From Achromobacter animicus (lineage in GTDB: Bacteria > Pseudomonadota > Gammaproteobacteria > Burkholderiales > Burkholderiaceae_B): a DNA stretch of 64,000 nt. This document shows positions 59,936-64,000 of the stretch, piece by piece; the stretch's first letter is position 1, and the number at the start of each line of letters is the position of its first letter. The translations under genes and the position numbers were made by a program. Below the pieces are notes generated by a model. That model was not told where the DNA came from and ran no database searches. It saw only the letters and a list, made by a program, of their open reading frames with translations. The stretch is from contig NZ_CADIJM010000002.1 of NCBI RefSeq assembly GCF_902859585.1, positions 310,001-374,000 of the forward strand. The letters run 5' to 3'.

Positions 59936-60017
59936 TGCTGACGCGGACCAAGCGCCTGAAGTAGCCGCCGCCCCCAATCCTACTGACAAGGTCCAGATCG
60001 GACCGCTTGACGTCTGA
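59928..60017 (+). CDS. 29-residue ORF with a strong ribosome site
   Basis: The frame starts MCSADADQAPEVAAAPN and ends KVQIGPLDV. AAGGAGGTG lies 6-7 bp before its ATG, one of the best ribosome sites in the window, and its start overlaps the end of the cro gene by 8 bp. Length and position suggest a small phage protein; function unknown. Confidence 0.5.
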   Translation: MCSADADQAPEVAAAPNPTDKVQIGPLDV

Positions 60018-60085
60018 GTGTCGTTTTCCATGCAGCGCATCGTAGGGCCGCTGCTCAGCAATAGATACGTTCAGGAAATTCACAT

Positions 60086-60529
60086 ATGAACATCACCACT
60101 GCGGCCGATTTGACGGTGCATGACTACAAGGGCGGCAGCGAGGCGCTGGGGGCGGTTATCGGCATGTCGCCGGCCGTCCTGCGCAACAAGGTCAATCCCA
60201 ACAACACCACGCATCACCTGACGCTGGCCGAGGCCGACCGCATTGTGCGAATGACAGGGGATGTGCGCATCCTGGCGGCCTTCGCACATGGCAACGGCTA
60301 TCTGCTGGTCAAGGCGCCCGAGTCCTGCGGCGAGAGCGACATGTCCGTGCTCGAGCAGGTCGCGGCGCTGATGATCGCGCATGGCAAGTTCGGTCATGAG
60401 GTGTACGACGCCCTGGCTGATGGCGGCGTTGACCAGCAGGAAATGCAGCGCGTGAATGCTGCGGGCCGCGCCCTGATGGAAGCGGTCGCAGGCGTCGCGC
60501 GCCGCCTTAGCGGGATGGCCGAGCAATGA
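60086..60529 (+). CDS. phage CII-like regulatory protein (CP76 family)
   Basis: A 147-residue protein of the phage regulatory CII family (PF06892 type). Marks are VHDYKGGSEALGAVIGMSPA, VLRNKVNPNNTTHHLTLAEA and ADRIVRMTGDVRILAAFAHG. Members bind DNA and set the choice between lysis and lysogeny by activating repressor transcription. CTGAGG-like sequence is absent and the leader is AT-rich. Its stop overlaps the next start (ATGA). Confidence 0.82.
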   Translation: MNITTAADLTVHDYKGGSEALGAVIGMSPAVLRNKVNPNNTTHHLTLAEADRIVRMTGDVRILAAFAHGNGYLLVKAPESCGESDMSVLEQVAALMIAHGKFGHEVYDALADGGVDQQEMQRVNAAGRALMEAVAGVARRLSGMAEQ

Positions 60530-60831
60530 TGCAGCGCGGAACATCCGGTGTACCCGTGCGGCCTCGTGTGCCGTCCACGGAGCGCAAGGGGGCGGCGCTG
60601 TCGCGCGCGGCTGCAATGATGTGCAACGGCGCGAAGTTCCAGCGGTGGGTTGTGTCCCGCATCGGCGCCGCCCCTGATGGCGTGTCGGCGAGCCAGCATG
60701 CGGCGCAGTACGTCCGCGACATCTGCGGGATCACCAGCCGCGCCCAGTTGGACCACAACGCCAAGGCGGCCAGCTTGTTTCATGAGGCGGTCCGCAAGCC
60801 GTTCGTGGAGTGGAGCGGCATCTATGGCTGA
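60526..60831 (+). CDS. hypothetical phage early protein
   Basis: A 101-residue basic protein: ERKGAALSRAAAMMCNGAKF, then ASQHAAQYVRDICGITSRAQ and FHEAVRKPFVEWSGIYG. No recognised domain. It overlaps the CII gene by 4 bp and the following gene by 8 bp, so it is part of the rightward early operon, in the place where replication or recombination genes lie. Confidence 0.62.
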   Translation: MMQRGTSGVPVRPRVPSTERKGAALSRAAAMMCNGAKFQRWVVSRIGAAPDGVSASQHAAQYVRDICGITSRAQLDHNAKAASLFHEAVRKPFVEWSGIYG

Positions 60832-61129
60832 CTGCCTGCATATGTTCCGGGGCTACCGCGTGCCGCCCGAAACGGTGGAGCAGGTCAAGCAGGCCATCAT
60901 CGACACGCGCGGGCGGGTTGACCTTGAGGCTTTGCGCGGCATTGTGGCACCCGCGATGAAGGCCGTCGATCCTTGGTCCAGCACGACGCGGGCACAGGCG
61001 GCGGCTTGCGCGGTCGACTCGTTTCTTTTCGACGCCGCGCGGGCCGGCTTGGTGGAGCGCCACACGAACGGTTGGAAGTTCCCGGCCTGGTGGCGCGCCA
61101 AGAATCAGGCGGGGGCGGCATGTCGCTGA
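60824..61129 (+). CDS. hypothetical phage early protein
   Basis: A 101-residue protein (MADCLHMFRGYRVPPETVEQ at the start; WWRAKNQAGAACR at the end), largely helical with a C-terminal winged-helix look (DAARAGLVERHTNGWKFPAW). It could be a small DNA-binding protein. Both ends overlap neighbouring genes. Confidence 0.6.
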   Translation: MADCLHMFRGYRVPPETVEQVKQAIIDTRGRVDLEALRGIVAPAMKAVDPWSSTTRAQAAACAVDSFLFDAARAGLVERHTNGWKFPAWWRAKNQAGAACR

Positions 61130-61596
61130 CGCGAAAGACGCCGCTCCGGCAGAAGACGCCGTTGAAGCGTAGTGCGCCGATGATGCGCGCAACGCCTATG
61201 CCGCCACCACGTGCGGCCATGAAGGCGCGCAAAAAGGGCAAGAAGCCGCCCAAGACCGTCTACCGCAACCAGGCGCTGCTGGACCTTGCCGAAGGCGAGG
61301 AATGCTTGCTGCGCGTGCCGAGGTACTGCCAGGGCGGCACCGATACCACTGTGGCCTGCCATTCCAACCTGCTGCGCGACGGCAAGGGGAAGGGCATCAA
61401 GGCGCACGACTGGGCCATTGCGTTCGGCTGCGGGCCTTGCCACTGGTTCATAGACCAATCGCCAGCACCGCTGGAACAGAAGCTCACCTATTTCATCCCC
61501 GGCTTGCGCCTTACGCGCTTGCGAATCATCGCTATGGGCAAGTGGCCCGAAGAGGCGGAGCGCGGGTATCAACTTTTGTATGGAGGTGCGCAATGA
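61120..61596 (+). CDS. DUF1364-type phage protein (HNH-like)
   Basis: A 158-residue protein. A basic Pro-rich N-terminus (RKTPLRQKTPLKRSAP) is followed by GEECLLRVPRYCQGGTDTTV, ACHSNLLRDGKGKGIKAHDW and GCGPCHWFIDQ, which fit DUF1364, a phage family with zinc-binding Cys/His spacing like HNH nucleases. It may act on DNA during recombination. Start 61120 overlaps the previous gene; its stop overlaps the initiator gene (ATGA). Confidence 0.75.
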   Translation: MSLTRKTPLRQKTPLKRSAPMMRATPMPPPRAAMKARKKGKKPPKTVYRNQALLDLAEGEECLLRVPRYCQGGTDTTVACHSNLLRDGKGKGIKAHDWAIAFGCGPCHWFIDQSPAPLEQKLTYFIPGLRLTRLRIIAMGKWPEEAERGYQLLYGGAQ

Positions 61597-62438
61597 GCGC
61601 AAAGGTATTCGGCGCTGTGTTCGAGCGCTACCGCAACGGAGGGGGCGAGCTGCTGCTTGCTCTTGCCCTGGCGGACCACGCGCACGATGACGGGACGCAC
61701 ATTTTTCCCTATGTGGAGACCTTGGCCGTCAAGACCCGCCAGTCCGTCCGCGCGGTGCAGTATCAACTGAAGAGCATGCGCGAAGCCGGCTGGCTGATTG
61801 CTGTGAACTCTGGGAACGGTGGGCGCAGCCAAGCTTCGGAGTATCGGATTTCGCCGGAGTGGCTTGCCGGGGGAGAAGCAATTCCGCCTGCAAAGAAAGA
61901 CGAAAAAGGGGCAGACGAAAAAATTGCACCCTTTTCGGATGGCACGGCAAAGGGTGCAAACGGCAGCACAAAGGGTGCAACTGACGGCGCAAAGGGTGCA
62001 AACGACGACGCAAAAGGGTGCAGTGGGTTGCACCCGCATATAACCGTCAAGAACCAAAAGAAGAACCGTCAAGAACCGTCACCCGCGCGCAAGCGCTCGT
62101 CGGGATTCGATCCGATGCGTGTGGAGTTGCCCGCCTGGTTGGATGCGGAATTGTGGGAGCGCTGGGTGCGCCACCGCGTGCAGTTGCGCAAACCACTGAC
62201 CGAGGAAGCTGCACGGCAGCAGGTCAAGGACCTGGCGACCTTTCGCCAGCAGGGGCACACGCCCGCCGCAGTTATCGAAAACGCCATCGGCAAAAGCTGG
62301 CAAGGCCTGTTCGCCCCGAGTGGCACCGCAGTTGGGGGCGCGCAGCGTCCCGGCAAGTTCAACCCGACCGACTACGTAAATCGCAATCGCACCCATGGAG
62401 GCCCCGACTATGACGACGGTCGCACAATCGACGAGTGA
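61593..62438 (+). CDS. phage replication initiator (O-like, helix-turn-helix)
   Basis: A 281-residue protein. The N-terminal domain is a winged helix-turn-helix (LLLALALADHAHDDGTHIFP; LAVKTRQSVRAVQYQLKSMR; AGWLIAVNSGNGGRS) like replication initiators of the lambda O / replisome-organizer group. A linker (about residues 105-150) has the repeated KGANG/KGATD/KGAND units and is encoded by iterons. The C-terminal domain (LDAELWERWVRHRVQLRK) probably contacts the loader. TGGAGGTGCGCA precedes the ATG. It would bind the iterons and start phage replication. Confidence 0.82.
   Translation: MSAKVFGAVFERYRNGGGELLLALALADHAHDDGTHIFPYVETLAVKTRQSVRAVQYQLKSMREAGWLIAVNSGNGGRSQASEYRISPEWLAGGEAIPPAKKDEKGADEKIAPFSDGTAKGANGSTKGATDGAKGANDDAKGCSGLHPHITVKNQKKNRQEPSPARKRSSGFDPMRVELPAWLDAELWERWVRHRVQLRKPLTEEAARQQVKDLATFRQQGHTPAAVIENAIGKSWQGLFAPSGTAVGGAQRPGKFNPTDYVNRNRTHGGPDYDDGRTIDE
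61924..62035 (+). repeat. iterons inside the initiator gene, probable phage origin
   Basis: AAAGGGTGCAA occurs as direct copies at 61949-61959, 61970-61980, 61991-62001 and (AAAGGGTGCA) 62013-62022, a period of 21-22 bp or two helix turns. Inverted copies flank them: TTGCACCCTTTT at 61924-61935 and TTGCACCC at 62028-62035. Iterons within the O gene define the lambda origin; by analogy this is the replication origin of the prophage. Confidence 0.8.
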
Positions 62439-63168
62439 GCGAGCCGGCTGGGCCGTGCCGCTGGCGAAGCTGGAAGGCATTTCGCTGATCGACCACCTTT
62501 GGAATCGCTTGTCGGGCACGTACGGGGGGCGCTGGCTGAAGGACTTCCCGGACATGCAGAGCATCGAGAACTGGAAGGCGGCATGGGCCGAGGCGCTGGA
62601 CGATGATCGCGTGACGCCGCAGGAAGTGGCCGAAGGGCTGCGCACCTGCCGCCGCATGTTCCCCGACTGGCCGCCCGCAGTGGGCGAGTTCATCCGGGCA
62701 TGCCGTCCGGGTCTGATTCCTGAGAACGCCTTTCACGACGCCGTTGCAGGGATGACAGCACGCCGCCGTGGCGAAATGGGCCAATGGACCCATCCGGCGG
62801 TGTACTGGGCCGCTGTCCGTGTCGGGTCGCATGACCTGTTGAACTGCGGTTACTCGGTCATGCAGTCCCGGTGGGAGCGTTCGCTTTCGGAGGAACTGAG
62901 CCGAAGCGAATGGGCGGCCATCCCAGCGCCGGCCGTTGCGCTGCCTGCTCCGGGTGCCACGCAAGCCACGCCCGAAGAGGCAGCGAAGGCAATGAAGGCG
63001 ATGGGCGCGGGCGCGATCCTGAACGACTCTGGCCGCGATCCGCACCGCTGGGCAAAGCGCATCCTGGCCGAAGCGCAGCGGAAGGGCGGGCGGGTGCCAT
63101 CCCTGGCGGTGCTGGGCATGGCGCAGGCCGCATTAGGCGCGCCGATGGACGCCGGGGGCGGGGCATGA
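62410..63168 (+). CDS. phage replication protein P-like
   Basis: A 252-residue protein. Sequence such as LIDHLWNRLSGTYGGRWLKD, WAEALDDDRVTPQEVAEGLR, MFPDWPPAVGEFIRACRP and MGQWTHPAVYWAAVRVGSHDL fits the lambda P family of helicase loaders, which bring host DnaB to the O-origin complex. Start 62410 has GGAGG 8 bp upstream; an earlier ATG at 62395 is less likely. It overlaps the O-like gene by 29 bp in another frame and the nuclease gene by 4 bp. Confidence 0.8.
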   Translation: MTTVAQSTSERAGWAVPLAKLEGISLIDHLWNRLSGTYGGRWLKDFPDMQSIENWKAAWAEALDDDRVTPQEVAEGLRTCRRMFPDWPPAVGEFIRACRPGLIPENAFHDAVAGMTARRRGEMGQWTHPAVYWAAVRVGSHDLLNCGYSVMQSRWERSLSEELSRSEWAAIPAPAVALPAPGATQATPEEAAKAMKAMGAGAILNDSGRDPHRWAKRILAEAQRKGGRVPSLAVLGMAQAALGAPMDAGGGA

Positions 63169-63587
63169 GTGCGATGCAACGGAACAAGGGCGCGGCCTTT
63201 GAGCGCAAGGTTGCCAACCTGCTGACCGACGCGACCGGCACGACCTGGCGCCGCCGCGTGCGAAACCAGGCTGGCGATAGTGACGTGGTGGCCGATGAGC
63301 CAGCATTCGCTGGGATCAGCGTCGAATGCAAGCACGCGAATGTCTTGTGTCTGCCCGCTTGGTGGCGCCAGGCCGTGGAGCAGGCGGGGGCGGGTGGTGT
63401 GCCGGTGCTGATCTACAGGCAGACGCGGGCGCGCGGCGAAACGGTGATGGTCGACGCGCACGACGTGAACCCCAAGATTTTTCCTGTCCGGGGGCGGCAC
63501 ACCGTCACCCTCGGGTGGGAAGCAGCAATGCAATGGATGCGGGAAATGCTGCCCGCGAAAGTGACCTATTCCCCGGGGATTATCTGA
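63165..63587 (+). CDS. probable PDDEXK-type phage endonuclease
   Basis: A 140-residue protein. KGAAFERKVANLLTDATGTT, then NQAGDSDVVADE and ISVECKHANVL give the helix-Asp-ExK layout of the PDDEXK nuclease fold, like small resolvases and VRR-type proteins. It may resolve branched DNA during phage recombination. Start 63165 overlaps the stop of the P-like gene (ATGA); its stop overlaps the next start. Confidence 0.75.
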   Translation: MSAMQRNKGAAFERKVANLLTDATGTTWRRRVRNQAGDSDVVADEPAFAGISVECKHANVLCLPAWWRQAVEQAGAGGVPVLIYRQTRARGETVMVDAHDVNPKIFPVRGRHTVTLGWEAAMQWMREMLPAKVTYSPGII

Positions 63588-64000
63588 TGACTACCTTGAC
63601 TCCTTCTCGCGTCCCCTCAGTGCCGACCGTGGCGGCTAAGGCGGTGCCGCTCTTTTCCAGCGCGCATGCGGCGCTGATCTTCGCGTTGCACTACTCGATG
63701 CAGCAGTATGATCGGCCGCTCATGAATCGGATTGCGTCGGGCGAATTGACAGCAGGAATGTCCACCGGGGACGGGCCGGGGCTGTCCGGACTGGATGGGG
63801 CAGGGCAAGCGGGCATGATCCGTGCAGAACTGGCCCGGCTCAGTCCGATTGAGCAGGCGGTCCTGGTCGCTCACGCTGCGCCTTCACAGATTCCGTGCGC
63901 TTGTGGAATTGCGTGCTGCTCCGGCTTCAAGACCAATCCGGAATGGCAGGATGCGATGAGCACACTTACGACTGCGGCGGCGTCTGGGGCGCTGTCCGGC
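63587..64000 (+). CDS. phage protein cut by the window edge
   Basis: 138 codons are visible and the frame stays open to the edge. It overlaps the nuclease stop by one base. The visible part has a Thr/Pro-rich start, a helical region (AHAALIFALHYSMQQYDRPL) and a Cys cluster (CACGIACCSGFKTN) that could bind zinc. Position after the replication genes is where lambda-like phages keep late regulators of the Q type, but I would not call it one on this evidence. Confidence 0.6.
   Translation, partial: MTTLTPSRVPSVPTVAAKAVPLFSSAHAALIFALHYSMQQYDRPLMNRIASGELTAGMSTGDGPGLSGLDGAGQAGMIRAELARLSPIEQAVLVAHAAPSQIPCACGIACCSGFKTNPEWQDAMSTLTTAAASGALSG

Larger units (their letters stand above)
49225..64000. mobile_element. 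lambda-like prophage, left part
   Basis: From the tRNA-Leu fragment to the edge, genes follow a lambdoid order: integrase and small genes leftward, accessory genes, a repressor flanked by operator pairs, then cro, CII, O-like with iterons, P-like and a nuclease rightward. Structural and lysis genes must lie beyond the window, as must the right junction with the complete tRNA-Leu. Confidence 0.92.

Noticed and set aside
59699-60017. Toxin-antitoxin pair (YdaS-like plus small ORF)
   Set aside because: The YdaS-like gene sits exactly in the cro position with operator-controlled promoter, and the 29-residue ORF has no toxin-like features.

Overview
This window is high-GC DNA from a betaproteobacterium, most likely Alcaligenaceae (Achromobacter or Bordetella type). 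The reasons are four separate Bug/TctC-type tricarboxylate receptor genes without TctAB partners, five LysR regulators paired with small catabolic operons, a pertactin-like autotransporter, and a TonB siderophore receptor next to a PepSY protein. The genus is inferred from content; no rRNA gene is present.

Positions 1-49224 are chromosome. 1-11 kb: the start of a periplasmic WG-repeat protein, an MFS carrier, a cupin, a stand-alone integrase arm-binding domain coupled to ureidoglycolate lyase, a DUF1254 lipoprotein, a LysR regulator, a leftward BKACE / ABC binding protein / SDR operon and a parvulin. 11.4-19.1 kb: a GntR regulator and a three-component Rieske dioxygenase operon (alpha, beta, Bug receptor, FAD reductase, 2Fe-2S ferredoxin, small protein, 2-hydroxyacid dehydrogenase), then a second, convergent Bug gene. 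19.3-21.9 kb: an orphan amino-acid binding protein and a FUSC-type membrane protein. 21.9-32.4 kb: three LysR-controlled modules (Bug plus N-acyl-D-amino-acid deacylase; 2-hydroxyacid dehydrogenase behind a 20-codon leader; amidohydrolase, MFS carrier and GAF protein). 32.6-36.2 kb: a large autotransporter. 36.2-40.6 kb: a DMT exporter, then LysR, Bug, GalB-like and GalC-like genes that look like a lower gallate/protocatechuate route. 40.8-44.4 kb: an iron-uptake operon behind a Fur-like box. 44.4-48.5 kb: a HAD hydrolase, a secreted protein that resembles an isolated RND-pump porter segment, and a Tat-exported metallophosphoesterase lipoprotein.

From 49225 to the right edge lies the left part of a lambda-like prophage. 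Its left junction is a 56-bp 3' fragment of a tRNA-Leu gene; the restored tRNA should lie beyond the window. Leftward genes are integrase, a DUF4224 protein, a C5 DNA methyltransferase, a ParB-like protein and tightly overlapping small genes. A cluster of lower-GC membrane or secreted accessory genes occupies 54.9-58.2 kb. The immunity region (58.3-60.0 kb) has a LexA-like repressor, a YdaS/Cro-like gene, and matching operator pairs at both ends of the repressor gene, over a near-consensus leftward promoter and a rightward promoter. A boxA-plus-hairpin nut-like element follows the leftward promoter. Rightward come CII, small genes, a DUF1364 protein, an O-like initiator carrying iterons, a P-like protein, a PDDEXK-type nuclease and a gene cut by the edge.

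The less ordinary items are the isolated RND-like secreted protein, the lambda-style regulatory layout with predicted leaderless repressor and cro messages, the nut-like site without a recognisable N gene, the integrase-domain/ureidoglycolate-lyase pair, and the uncharacterised accessory genes of the prophage.
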